A DNA stretch of 40,386 nucleotides from Seminavis robusta. Its lineage: Eukaryota > Bacillariophyta > Bacillariophyceae > Naviculales > Naviculaceae. The position numbers and the translations under genes are program-made. This document shows positions 30,365 to 39,822 of the stretch, piece after piece. Under the pieces are notes generated by a model. It saw only the letters and a list, made by a program, of their open reading frames with translations, did not search any database and was not told the DNA's origin. Each line of letters starts with the position of its first letter. Positions within the stretch are counted from its first letter, which is position 1. Location of the stretch: the NCBI GenBank assembly GCA_903772945.1, contig CAICTM010000991.1, positions 1-40,386 of the forward strand, written 5' to 3'.

Positions 30365-30501
30365 CTGTAGCCATGACTCTAAGCGGAGCAATGTGGTAGC
30401 ACACCTGCTCCAATAAGCCTGGCTGCCACTGCAGACAGTGCTAGGAGCCGCTCATTGCTCTGAGCGGCCACCAAAGGAAGAGGACAATGGTGTCCTTTTT
30501 T
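30365..30501 (+). repeat. Unit A, intact copy: structured repeat ending in a T-run
   Basis: This 137-bp unit can fold. CACTG/CAGTG pair around a CAGA loop (about 30427-30440). GCCGCTC/GAGCGGC pair around ATTGCTCT (about 30447-30468). GGACA/TGTCC pair around ATGG just before six T (30496-30501). Such a layout could be a small RNA-derived repeat (SINE-like) or a foldback unit. A second copy at 32308-32851 is split by a TIR element. No tRNA- or snRNA-like promoter boxes were recognised. Confidence 0.5.
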
Positions 30502-30773
30502 CGAATGGCGACGACTACTAGCTACGCTACTGCCACTGCTACTAACGCTACTGCTACTGCTACTGCTACTGTTGCCATATGCCGTTGGTTGGCTGGAGCC
30601 TTGTTATTTGGATCGATCGATCGACCAGTCTGCCTTTTTGGTTGTCGTTATGGCGTCCTTTTTCTTTTTTTCGTTTGATTGACCGCTACCGCACTTACAG
30701 CTACTCGCTTCTGCTACTACTGTCGCCGCTACTACTAAACGGCTATGCTTTGGCTGGAGCCATTGCGTCCGAA

Positions 30774-30832
30774 CGTTCGTTCGTTCGTTCGTTCGTTCGT
30801 TCGTTCGTTCGTTCGTTCGTTCGTTCGTTCGT
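30774..30832. repeat. (TTCG)n microsatellite
   Basis: About fourteen TTCG units in a row. The apparent reading frame through it (repeating SFVR) is a by-product of the repeat. Confidence 0.9.
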
Positions 30833-30877
30833 GTTGTTGTGCTTTTCACGATGACCGAGTCGATCGATTGGTCATAC

Positions 30878-30958
30878 TGGACTCCTCTATGAGTATAAAC
30901 TGCATGGACTCCTCTACGAGTATAAACTGCATGGACTCCTCTATGAGTATAAACTAGA
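30878..30958 (+). repeat. Three tandem 27-bp units
   Basis: Units start at 30878, 30905 and 30932 with TGGACTCCTCTA and contain GAGTATAAACTGCA. The middle unit has one substitution (ACGAG for ATGAG) and the last unit ends in AG. Confidence 0.85.
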
Positions 30959-30969
30959 TCTGCGGCGTT

Positions 30970-31318
30970 CACCACCTGGTGCTTCTGCTAGCCTCCCACC
31001 ATGATGACCGCTCGCCAACTGGCGCCTCAGCTTCTTTGGCCTTGATGCGTTCACCACCTGGTGTTTCTGCTAGCCACCACCCCGGCCTTGATGAGTTCAC
31101 CGACTGGTGTTCTCTAGCCCCACTGGCTGCCATGATGAGTCGTCACCAACTGGTGCTTCTCTAGCCCCGCCAACTGGCATCTTGAGCGACACCAACTGGT
31201 GCTTCGACTTCCCTCCTCGGCCAACTGGCCTTGGAGTTCCTCGGCCAACTGGCCTGGGAGCTACCACACCAACTGGTGCTGGAGTACACCAACTGGTGCT
31301 GGAGTCCACCACCTGGTG
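30970..31318. repeat. Cluster of twelve CCAACTGG-centred near-palindromes
   Basis: Twelve-base sites start at 30970, 31013, 31052, 31098, 31144, 31168, 31190, 31219, 31243, 31267, 31287 and 31307. Forms are CACCAACTGGTG (four), CACCACCTGGTG (three), CACCGACTGGTG (one), CGCCAACTGGCG (one), CGCCAACTGGCA (one) and GGCCAACTGGCC (two). Outer arms change in pairs (CA/TG, CG/CG, GG/CC), so the dyad is kept in all but one. Spacing is 20-46 bp. Sequence between sites is less regular. Confidence 0.8.
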
Positions 31319-32102
31319 CTCTCCGTTGTCGCTGTGCTTCCCGACTACAGGGCCATGGTCGCGATTTCGCGAAATCAACACCACCACCAACAACAAAATT
31401 GCCTCATAAGTCTTCTACGGATCGGCCTCTAAGTCTTGTGCTCTTGGCAAGATTGGTCGTCCCCTATGTCTTTGCGCTCCTGACTGGATCGGTCATCTCC
31501 GCTTTAAAAGTTCGGAATCCAACTGATGTCATCGATTGTGACCGTGCAGTGTCACGTTGATGACGTCATTTCGGGTGACGTGTTTTCACCCATGCTTACC
31601 AAAAATTTTATGTCGATGCATGAAAAGTCTTTCATGCGAAGACGATGCTTGAAAAGGACATGGGGGCCTCTAAGTCTTTGACTTTGCCCTCTGAGGCTTG
31701 GCCCCACCCCTTGAGTCTTCCAGCCAATGATGACTTGGCGCGCCGTGAGACTTTGGTCTAGGTGGTGGTGGTGACCAGCCACCTTTACCATGCCACACCA
31801 CACACCACAGTGACAGCCCTTGGTACCTGATCGGTGTGGAGCACCTGGCTCCTCCTCCTCCAAGAGTGTAAACTAGCTACTTTTTGTCAATCCCGTGGCC
31901 GAACTTTTAAATTTCAGTCTTCATTCCCTCGTACTATGTGTTGGCTCGCATCTTTTTGCGTTCCTCTTTCTTTCGTGGGTTTACACTTAGAGTAAAGGTG
32001 GTTTACAGTCCGACTGTATACCACGCCGGGTGTCCGCTGACTCAGTTGACATGGGGCTTTCGGCATCGTATCTGCGACACGCTGTTCGTCAGCACATGGG
32101 CT
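31319..32102. other. Intergenic, no gene recognised
   Basis: Short frames on both strands have no domain support. A GATGACGTCAT palindrome lies near 31560 and a run of CACCAC-type words near 31790. Confidence 0.4.
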
Positions 32103-32308
32103 CTTCTCAGTTCAATGTTGGGTTCCAACGGTTTTGGATTGGTGCACTGGTGCACTGGATATCACCGTTGTTCCCCAACGCTAGCACTATCGTTTCGACA
32201 CTACATACTCTAGGTGTATTTGGTCGTACCTAAATAGTCCTAGTGAACTGCCCATGCCAACCAGATTGCGGACAGCTGAGGCGGTGGCTGGGAGTCGAGG
32301 AAGACTCC
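32103..32308 (+). repeat. Unit R, copy 1 (206-bp direct repeat)
   Basis: Matches 32857-33062 over 206 bp without gaps and with five differences. It runs from CTTCTCAGTTCAATG to GTCGAGGAAGACTCC and directly abuts unit A. Confidence 0.85.
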
Positions 32309-32851
32309 TGTAGCCATGACTCTAAGCAGAGCAATGTGATAGCACACATGCTCCAATTAGACTGGCTGCCACTGCAGACAGGACCTCTGTGGAAACGTCA
32401 TTCGTGGCAACATACTTAGGAGACGATACACCGAGGAATAGGAGACGATCGAAATGATTTAAGAGAAGAAAGCAATCGTCTCCTATATTTAGGAGACGAT
32501 TCAGTAGGAGACATTACAATTAGGAGACGAAAATTTCGAAATAGGAGACGATCCGAAAGATTTAGGAGACGATACCATACAGTTTACATGGTACACTTAA
32601 GAGACGATCCGTTGAGAATAGGAGACGATCCGTTGAAAATAGAAGACATTTTAAGAGGAGACAAAAGATTTAGGAGACGATCCGTTTCGTCTCCTATTTT
32701 TAGGAGACGAAATCCATTAAATAGGAGATGATCAAAAGGATTTAAGAGACGAAAAGTAGCACGACTTGAGTTTCCACAGAGGTCCAGTGCTAGGAGCCAC
32801 TCATTGCTCTGAGCAGCCACCAAAGGAAGAGGACAATGGTGTCCTTTTTTT
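32308..32851 (+). repeat. Unit A, second copy, split by a TIR element
   Basis: The two halves (32308-32381 and 32785-32851) together match 30365-30501. The split lies in the CAGA loop between CACTG and CAGTG. Several substitutions disturb the stem that is perfect in the intact copy (GCCACTC against GAGCAGC). Confidence 0.8.
32382..32784. mobile_element. TIR element filled with TAGGAGACGAT words, inserted in unit A
   Basis: Perfect 15-bp ends GACCTCTGTGGAAAC (32382-32396) and GTTTCCACAGAGGTC (32770-32784), with CAG on both sides (32379-32381 and 32785-32787). The intact copy near 30435 has a single CAG in the same place, so the insertion is exact. The 403-bp interior repeats TAGGAGACGAT or close variants at least eleven times forward and twice in reverse. 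No coding capacity. Because the flanking bases are G and C, the boundary could be shifted by one base. Confidence 0.8.
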
Positions 32852-32856
32852 AGGGG

Positions 32857-33062
32857 CTTCTCAGTTCAATGTTGGGTTTCAACGGTTTTGGATTGGTGCA
32901 CTGGTGCACTGGATATCACCGTTGTTCCCCAACACTAGCACTATCGTTTCGATACTACATACTCTAGGTGTATTTGGTCGTACCTAAATAGTCCTAGTGA
33001 ACTGCCCATACCAACCAGATTGCGGACAGCTGAGGTGGTGGCTGGGAGTCGAGGAAGACTCC
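32857..33062 (+). repeat. Unit R, copy 2 (206-bp direct repeat)
   Basis: Second copy of the repeat at 32103-32308. All five differences from copy 1 are C to T or G to A in this copy. It directly follows the T-run of unit A, giving the order R-A-R. Confidence 0.85.
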
Positions 33063-35770
33063 AGATTGTACCGGTAAACCTGTAAAATTAATAATGTGTG
33101 TAGCTCTGAGTACCGGTCCATGTACACTGTACTATTAATAGTATGTACAGGATTTAATTTTTAAAAAACAACAGAACAACAGAACACAGAACAGTAATTC
33201 TCCCATGATTCAATTCATCGATCCAAGTCCTCACTTTTTGAACCGTTTTGCACTGTTTCTTCCCTCGAGCCGTTGTCGCCAAGAACCTACCCCATGCTAT
33301 ACTGCCTGCCATTCCAAGATTACCTGGTACACTTTGCCTCTGGCAGAAGCTTAAAGCTCACCAACTGTGACTCTCCTTTCCAAATTGACATCAACGTAAT
33401 TGCCTGTCATGACGAGGAGCCGAGATGTCAGCAATTTAACATTCTTCAGCTGCTCCTGCCTGGCTGCAGCTTCAGATCAATCTCAGCAATTCGACTTGAG
33501 AGCACGGCCATCACTAGGTGGGTACCGGTAGCTAACTGGTAGGCGAAACAGAGGAATGAATGCTCTTCATCCATGGCTGATAGTTTCGAGAAAGCCAACA
33601 CGCCACCCCAAGCCGTGAGAGTGAGCTGCAGGAAGATCGTTACAAAACTCAGTGTTCTTGAAGACCATTGTAACACAAGAACAATCAACTGTGAAAACGA
33701 GAAGCCACTGCAAGGCAACCATATTCAATGGATCCGAGCAAGCTGTACAATAATACCGTATAAAACCAAGCAATTTGATGCATGTGCACAAGCCAAGAGG
33801 CGGCCTTACTATCTAGCGCTTTCTCAAATCCATCCAAAGGCAAGGGCAGATGCAAGCAGACGGACTTCCTTTAGAAACTATTTAGGTAGGTAGTTGTCGA
33901 ATTGCGCAAATGGTGAAAGATTAGGATGATGTACTTTTAAAAGGACTCGAGTAAGGTTTGTAGGCGCCGGTATTGTTATTAGGTTGTGAGCAAAGGACCA
34001 CTGGTTTTGAGTATCATAGCCAGATTGTTGCCGGTACAGTGGTGGAACAGTGTTTCAATACAGTGGCAGTACCGGTCATCGGTACTTCAGGCAGTTGTGA
34101 TGGCGGTAGCTACGCGGCGAAGGATTCGAAGGGATGCGCTGCTCGCCTTTGAAGGCGCGCTCCCACGAGACCAGATTTAACTACTGGAATATTCACTTAC
34201 AGTACTCGAGGAGGAGTAAACTACAAATCAGAGTTCCCTGCCAAAAGGATTTGATTCTCAATTCTACCGGTGCGTATGCACAAAACAAGCGGCTCTTATT
34301 AGAGATTAGAGGCAGCAATGGAAAAGTCTCACTGAAACACAGCACTCAGAGTACTGGTACACAGTCCATCCAGGTTCGACGTTCTCGAGTAGTTGTTCTG
34401 CATGGCATAAGGTACTGCACAGCCTCTCCTGAGTTCAGTCGTAGTTTCGTTCACTCTCACACCCAACACATTACCAACCAGGCCTAAGCCTAAGCATGAA
34501 CCTTCATTTGTGTGGCGCCACACTGTGGCCACCCAAATAAAATCAAATGTATGGCATCATACCGAATGCTAAAACGCAGTGAAACCGTTTTTTTAATACT
34601 TAAGCAAGGTTCGGAAAATGGTGATCTTTTCTTGTTCTACATCCGAGGGTGTTACTACCATGCTGCCTCAACGCCTGAACTACTGGCCAGGGTCCTCTCC
34701 GTTAGATTAATAGTTAATAGATTCGATTCTTGTGAAATAGACACAACATCGTCTGCCAGAATTTGAGAGCCCTTTCACATCGAAGGGGTCATAGCACAGA
34801 ACTACCACTTCCACAGCACTAATATTATAGAGTCTACTGGAGTTTTGTCATCCAAAAAAGAAGGGTGACAAGAAGGGCTCTATCAGATTCTTCTTCTCAG
34901 TATCTTTCTACGACCACCTTGAAGCTGGCAACTGTGAACTGTGGCAGCTTGTTTAGTCCAGCCGTACTAGTACTGCCGCGAAGATCAAATCGTTGAAATG
35001 CGGGGTGAATCTCTGGGTCCAGCAGAAATCCTCCTAACACCAGTTCTGATAGGATTGGCATATCTCTCAAGCAACTTTTATTTGTCTAGCTAGCCAAAAG
35101 CAGTCTTGTACTGTATGCATACCGGTACAGTTGCTCCATTGGGTACAGAGAGAACTCGATAGAAACAATCTAGATACAGCTGTAACACGATGTAGCCTTG
35201 CTGGATTATTTAAAAAATTTTACGATTGCAAGCCACAGCAGGTGCTGGTGCCATTCTTCACAAGTCTTGTCGTTTCGTCAGTAAATTTTTTTAATAATGC
35301 ACTGTGGACTGAGTCGAGTCCCATTTGCTTCCAAACGACACAAAAAAGGTGGAACAACCCCTTATGTCAAGAGCTGCAAGGGCATTAGTGTGAGGGAGAA
35401 CTGAGCTTTCCCGAAAAAGAAGGCAATCAAGAGCCTCTCGCGCTCTCGCCCAGTTGTGATTATTTCGAATGATTCGATTCCACCATTCTTGGTCCTGACA
35501 AGAAGCGTTCTCAACACTCCAAAACCGTGGTCCATGGAACGAAGGCCGTGGATACCGGTACCACATTTACATGTAGCTCCACAGCCACAGTACCACCGAG
35601 AAGGCCCAATTAAAAAAGGGCTCTTTCAAAACTGCTGTCAGTTCTCGGGCAATCGCTTGCCTTTTGTGTTTACAAATTTGTTCTCACAAAACAATAGAAA
35701 GACAAGTGCACAATCCGAAGCTTCCATCTAATCGAAGTGAGCATCCACAAAGTGAATCTCAACCGACCAG
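33063..35770. other. Gene-poor 2.7-kb intergenic region
   Basis: No gene is supported; reading frames on both strands are short and without domains. TACCGGTA occurs at 33069, 33523, 35120 and 35553. The last few hundred bases should hold the promoter of the gene at 35771; no TATA box was identified. Confidence 0.45.
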
Positions 35771-37045
35771 ATGACCATGAGCAAGAACAGCAAAGGATCC
35801 AAGGGCAAGGAACGCCAATTGGCCGCAAACTACCAGCTTGGGCGATTTGACGTGCTGTGTTGCAGGGGAAAGATTGCGTTGGAACACGAAGGTAAGATGA
35901 GCCAACGTCAGGATGAGTGAAGTGGCAGAGAAGTGGAACAGGAACTCACAGTATCAGCATCCTTGTCGTTCATGTCATGGTTTAGGCAACTGCCGCTTCC
36001 GTGCCATGGTTCAAAGCTTTCTGCATCAATACGCCCACTCGAGCTGCAAAGTCGTGAAGAGCCGCATCGTCTCTACCATTGTGGACTCGGTCCGTCAGGC
36101 ATCTCCGGAGGGTGGCTTTGTCAAGTTTGTGGACGAAGGCTGGATTGTAGTCTCTGACCGCTTTGCCAGGTGAGTTAGGATGGTACCGGCAACGTATGGA
36201 CATGTAGTGCGGACAACCCAAAAGTGCTCACTGGGCGCCTTTTCGGCTTGCACTACAACGACTGTACTTGCTCAGGGAAAAGGTTGGCCAGACCTTTCGA
36301 GGTACGTTTCCTGTGTGCCAGCCAGATGAGACTAGGTGACTCGTCACTCTGCTGCAACTGTGCCCTGGGCTCACTCCTACTGTATGCATTCACTTGCTTT
36401 ATGACAGATCTTTTGCACGCACAGTACAAGTCCAGTACAAAGGCCAAGGCGAGAGTTCGCAATACCGAACTCACACCAGAACCCGCACCGTACACGGCAC
36501 CCGCCCTTCCCTCCGGTCTTCCTCTCCATGTACAGCCTTCATATGTGTCCAGCAACACCAGTGCTGCGCAATTGCCTGCTTGGGTTGGCTCTTGCCCCCT
36601 TCAGGTTCAAATGAACTCAACTTCGTTGATCCCTCTGTCTTCCGCAACCCCAACGGGGATCGCGCAGTTTCCACGCGAATCTTTGGCCACGACTACGCTT
36701 AATAGGTCAACCCCCCACGAGGGTTCTATTAGGACAAGTATGATCGCGAGCGGAGACCATCCAACGCAACACAACTTTCTCGAACAACTCATTCAAAATC
36801 TGGACCGTTCCTCGACCCCTGGAGCTCCCGAAGAGTTTGAAAACCACATGTTGAAACCATTGCTGTCCGCTCCATCGGTCGCTGCACCTGAAGATGCCAA
36901 ACCAGCGAGGCACCAGATGAGTCAGATGAGTGCAGAGTCATCTCAAATGTTGTCGGATTTGGAACCATTGCCGCTTCTCAATGACTTGGGCAGCTCTTCT
37001 GCTGTCTTCTCCATCGACTCGTTTCGGTGGGAACCTCGTCCTTAA
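35771..37045 (+). CDS. DUF6824-type domain protein (322 aa, four exons)
   Basis: Exons are 35771-35891, 35986-36169, 36276-36301 and 36408-37045. The three introns (94, 106 and 106 bp) have GT-AG ends and keep one frame of 969 nt. The start is ATG 35771; a second ATG follows at 35777. The domain spans about residues 25-115. It runs FDVLCCRGK, then HEGNCRFRAMVQSFLHQYA, KSRIVSTIVDSVRQ, FVKFVDEGWIVVSDRFAREKVGQTFR. This pattern (DVL..RGK, GN.RFR, W..V.D..AR.KV...FR) is the stramenopile domain I know as DUF6824, whose function is unknown. The usual GRG in the first motif is CRG here. The C-terminal 200 residues are Pro/Ser-rich and disordered and end in FSIDSFRWEP. The 26-nt third exon is required to complete the domain. 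A regulatory role is often guessed for the family but is not shown by the sequence. Confidence 0.8.
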
Positions 37046-37697
37046 TAAAGCAGCATCAAAACTGCAACCGCAACTGCTATGCGCGGGCAATGCTGAATGA
37101 GTGTCTTGACGTCTGTCTGGGCTACCCATGAAAAGTTATTTGTAGGGTGTTCCTCTTCTTGCTTCCAATGACACGAAGTGATTGCCTTCCTTCCAAAGAA
37201 TCTATGTTGATCTTCATGTACATGTACCTCGATATTTACTCTATTATAATACCAATACTATTAGAGCTGATAAGATAATCGTTTCCTTTTGCTGCACTGC
37301 AGTAATACAGTGTCTGGCTGGTACCAAGAGTAGTATCCTTGTGGTTTGTTTCTTTGTTTCGACAGGAAGGCTTCTGTCTTCTGTTATCCAGACAAAAGAG
37401 GAGCTGGAGCAGTGAGCGTGCCATGTGCCATGACACCACCCGGCACGGCTGTGCATGAACATACCACCGGTAGTAACAGTAGTACCTGGTACCATGGTAC
37501 CGTAAAAGTACTACGGTAGCATACCCTCCGACAGCTGTACCGGTATCCCTGGACCGTTTCGAATGACGTCATCCTTAGCCGTTTTTGACTGCTCCCCTCG
37601 CTCGCTCATCACCATCCCAAAACAAAGAGCAAGAAGCAAGAACGACAGTACCACCACCACAATAGCTAGCTCCTAGTAGGCCGCAATTGTACGGTGC
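37046..37697. other. Intergenic with a GGTACCATGGTACC palindrome
   Basis: Contains the perfect 14-bp palindrome at 37488-37501 and a TACCGGTA at 37538. No gene recognised. It includes the 3' end of the DUF6824-type gene and the upstream region of the amidohydrolase fragment. Confidence 0.45.
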
Positions 37698-38468
37698 ATG
37701 TATCTTCTTTTCCTACTTTCTATGCGTATGTATGTCATGCAATACAAAGGAGTTCTTTCCAACTGCAGTGTGATCAATGTCGCGACGGGAGATGTCCGAA
37801 AGCAACAGAGTATCGCGATCGCCCTTGATGGCACTATTGCAAAGATTGGTCCATCTGATGCAGACTTCTTTGCGTCACTGCCCATAGGATCTGCGGAGCT
37901 CTTGCTCGACTGTCAGGGTGGCTTTGTGATTCCTGGTCTGATCGATTGTCATGTTCGTGTTACAGCTTTCACAGGGAACTTTGCCGTCTTGGAACGCACA
38001 AGTCCTTCCTACGTCACTGCGTGTGCGTTGAGGGAACTTGAAGCAACCCTCAAGAGAGGAATCACTACTATCCGTGATGCCGGTGGCGCCGATCACGGCT
38101 TGGCAAGAGCTTTGCAGGAAAATATATGTCAGGGGCCGCGCCTCTTGTTCTGTGGTAAAGCCCTTAGCCAAACAGGAGGGCACGGGGATCAGCGTGCTCC
38201 TGGTGATTTTGTAAAAGCCTTTGATTGCACTTGTGCCGGATTAGGTAGAATCTGTGACGGCGACGCTCAAGTCCGAAAAGCTGCACGAGATGAAATCCGA
38301 AAGGGAGCTACGCACATCAAAGTCATGGCAGGTGGAGGCGTCGCTAGCCCAACTGATCGCATCACGTCCACTCAGTTCTCCCTTATGGAACTCAAAGCAA
38401 TCGTGGAGGAAGCACAGGCTGCCAATATTCATCTTGGAAGATTTTCGGCTTTCAAACTTCAGAGGTGA
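37698..38468 (+). pseudogene. Amidohydrolase, N-terminal half, truncated
   Basis: ATG 37698 opens a frame that matches metal-dependent amidohydrolases of the imidazolonepropionase/Xaa-Pro dipeptidase type: GGFVIPGLIDCH, then GITTIRDAGG, QTGGHGDQRAPGD and THIKVMAGGGVASP, whose Lys is the usual metal-bridging residue. Similarity stops after EEAQAANIH near 38427, and the frame runs on as unrelated LGRFSAFKLQR to a stop at 38468. The C-terminal half of the barrel is absent here, but a matching half lies on the opposite strand at 39823-40386. The first metal motif is also altered: residues 85-87 read H-V-R where the family has HxH (CGT at 37956-37958). ATG at 37737 is an alternative start. It is very likely non-functional as it stands. 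Confidence 0.75.
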
Positions 38469-38867
38469 ACTTGGCTCATCGGTAAAAATACAAGTACGGC
38501 TCAACTCACGTTGGATTTTGCGTTCTTGGTACTTGGCATAGTCAGGAAGAGGCGCAAAACAGGCGCAGCTTTGCGCCATGAGCTGAGGGAGACTGATGAG
38601 TGACTTGGAACGCATCCGTCTTGGATCCATCCCACCACCACTGCGTCGGCGTGTGTCGCTTGTGTGGAAGCCGCGCTTGCAAGGGATTCTCTGCATCTCT
38701 CTTCTTCTTGTTTTCTCTAGTTTTGAGGTCTCCGCACGAGTAAGAGGATCTTCGTTTGCTCTTTGCAATGCCGTTGCCGCTTGTAGAGCCGTGATGAGTA
38801 ATGTCAAGTGGATGGATCGCCGGATGGTGAGACTTCTGTTCTTTAGGCACATCATTTCCTTGAACAT
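38428..38867 (-). CDS. Possible truncated hypothetical protein
   Basis: ATG 38867-38865 opens a frame with a hydrophobic stretch that could be a signal peptide (SIHLTLLITALQAATALQ). A polar, basic region follows, including YAKYQERKIQRELSR. The frame continues past 38428, but there it is antisense to the amidohydrolase fragment, so any real similarity should end at that point. A second overlapping minus-strand frame (38904-38542) is equally open. I recognise neither. This may be an N-terminal gene fragment cut at the same breakpoint or chance. Confidence 0.25.
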
Positions 38868-39822
38868 CCCGACGGGCTTTCTCTATATCTGGTGGAACCT
38901 TCATCTTGGATGCGTAACAACTAAGATTGGAACTTCAAGGGCTGGTTGCAGGTTGCAGAGAGTACGATTGTCATATACCCAACCCTTCGGCACGCTGCAT
39001 GGTTCGTTTTCAAAGCTCTCGGCAGCAAGGCAACCATAACATGCAGTTGAACTCAAAGTTCACAAGGTCTTGCAAGGCTACCTTCTCCTTTCCCCTCTCC
39101 AACACTGAGCCGACTCGGATATACACTTGGCCTTTAAACAAGAAAAACTTGGCTCCCAAGAGCCCAAAACGGCTGCTTCCAGGATTTTTCAAGTTGCCGG
39201 AACACTCTGCCACCAGGCAACACTGAGCAAACCGGCGTGCGCGGCGTGGAAATGATACATGTAGAATTTCAGAGTCGAATGAAAATCGAATGATAATCGA
39301 ATCAATCGAATGAACAATCGAATCAATCTTGAAGGCAAAAAAGCCAGACCCAGTTGTCCTTCCACGCAACCCCCCAACAAGTAGCGAGTGTGGTGTCTTG
39401 TTGGTAATGCTGGTTCTATGCTTTTGTTTCTTTATTCTTTAGCAATGGCCACTTGTATCTTTTTCGTGCCTAGCTAGCTATGCTAGTAGCTAGTTCCTGG
39501 CTAGTACCGGCAGTTAATTGTTTCTACCTGCTTCATCAAACTCCAGCTACGCACATGTACTGCATGCAGCAGCTGGCCGCACGCAAAACCGGTGGTCGTT
39601 CAGTGTGTGTTACCATATACGAGCAAAGAGCAAAGAGCCTCAATTCAAAATCTAATAGCTATCATGCCATTGAGCAACGTGGACGTGGACGTGAAACGGC
39701 GCCAGAGGAAAGTTGGGCGGCGACTACAGACTACAGTACCAGGACCGGTACGGCCTTTTCCGAATCCAGGTGGTCTTGCAGTGAGACAGTCCTTGCTGGT
39801 CGGCTGCAGGCTGCAGTTGCGC
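38868..39822. other. Intergenic between the amidohydrolase halves
   Basis: No gene recognised. AATCGAATG-type words repeat between about 39270 and 39330, and TAGCTAGCTA lies near 39473. Under the inversion model this is the inverted 3' flank of the gene. Confidence 0.4.

Larger units (their letters stand above)
4308..37545. repeat. Highly iterated palindrome TACCGGTA (at least 25 sites)
   Basis: Exact 8-mers start at 4308, 8523, 9414, 10274, 10407, 11510, 13551, 13562, 14203, 18456, 18468, 19183, 19330, 19559, 19657, 19663, 19803, 20999, 21120, 26498, 33069, 33523, 35120, 35553 and 37538. A random 40.4-kb sequence with equal base use would hold about 0.6. Sites are dense between 9.4 and 21.2 kb and absent from 1-4307, 21128-26497 and 26506-33068. 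Many more ACCGGT or GGTACC near-matches occur. Sites fall in intergenic DNA, introns and coding sequence. Confidence 0.85.

Noticed and set aside
30579..30854. Frame with repeating SFVR residues
   Set aside because: It only translates the (TTCG)n microsatellite and its flanks.
30970..31318. Regularly spaced repeats as a CRISPR array
   Set aside because: Repeats are only 12 bp and vary, spacing ranges from 20 to 46 bp, there are no cas genes and the setting is eukaryotic.
31938..32213. Frames across the R repeats (31938-32213, 32030-32233 and 32766-32987)
   Set aside because: The shared 41-residue end simply reflects the duplicated DNA, and two of the five differences change amino acids; no start or domain is supported.
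32103..33062. R repeats as LTRs of a miniature retrotransposon
   Set aside because: R lacks TG...CA ends, no primer-binding site or polypurine tract was convincing, and no flanking duplication was seen. Kept only as an alternative.
28300..35770. tRNA, rRNA or snRNA genes
   Set aside because: I looked for tRNA-like GGTTCGA boxes and known small-RNA sequences and found none; ATTCGATTC words are part of a common microsatellite.
38542..38904. 120-codon minus-strand frame between the amidohydrolase halves
   Set aside because: It overlaps another equally open frame, has no domain, and neither could be preferred with confidence.
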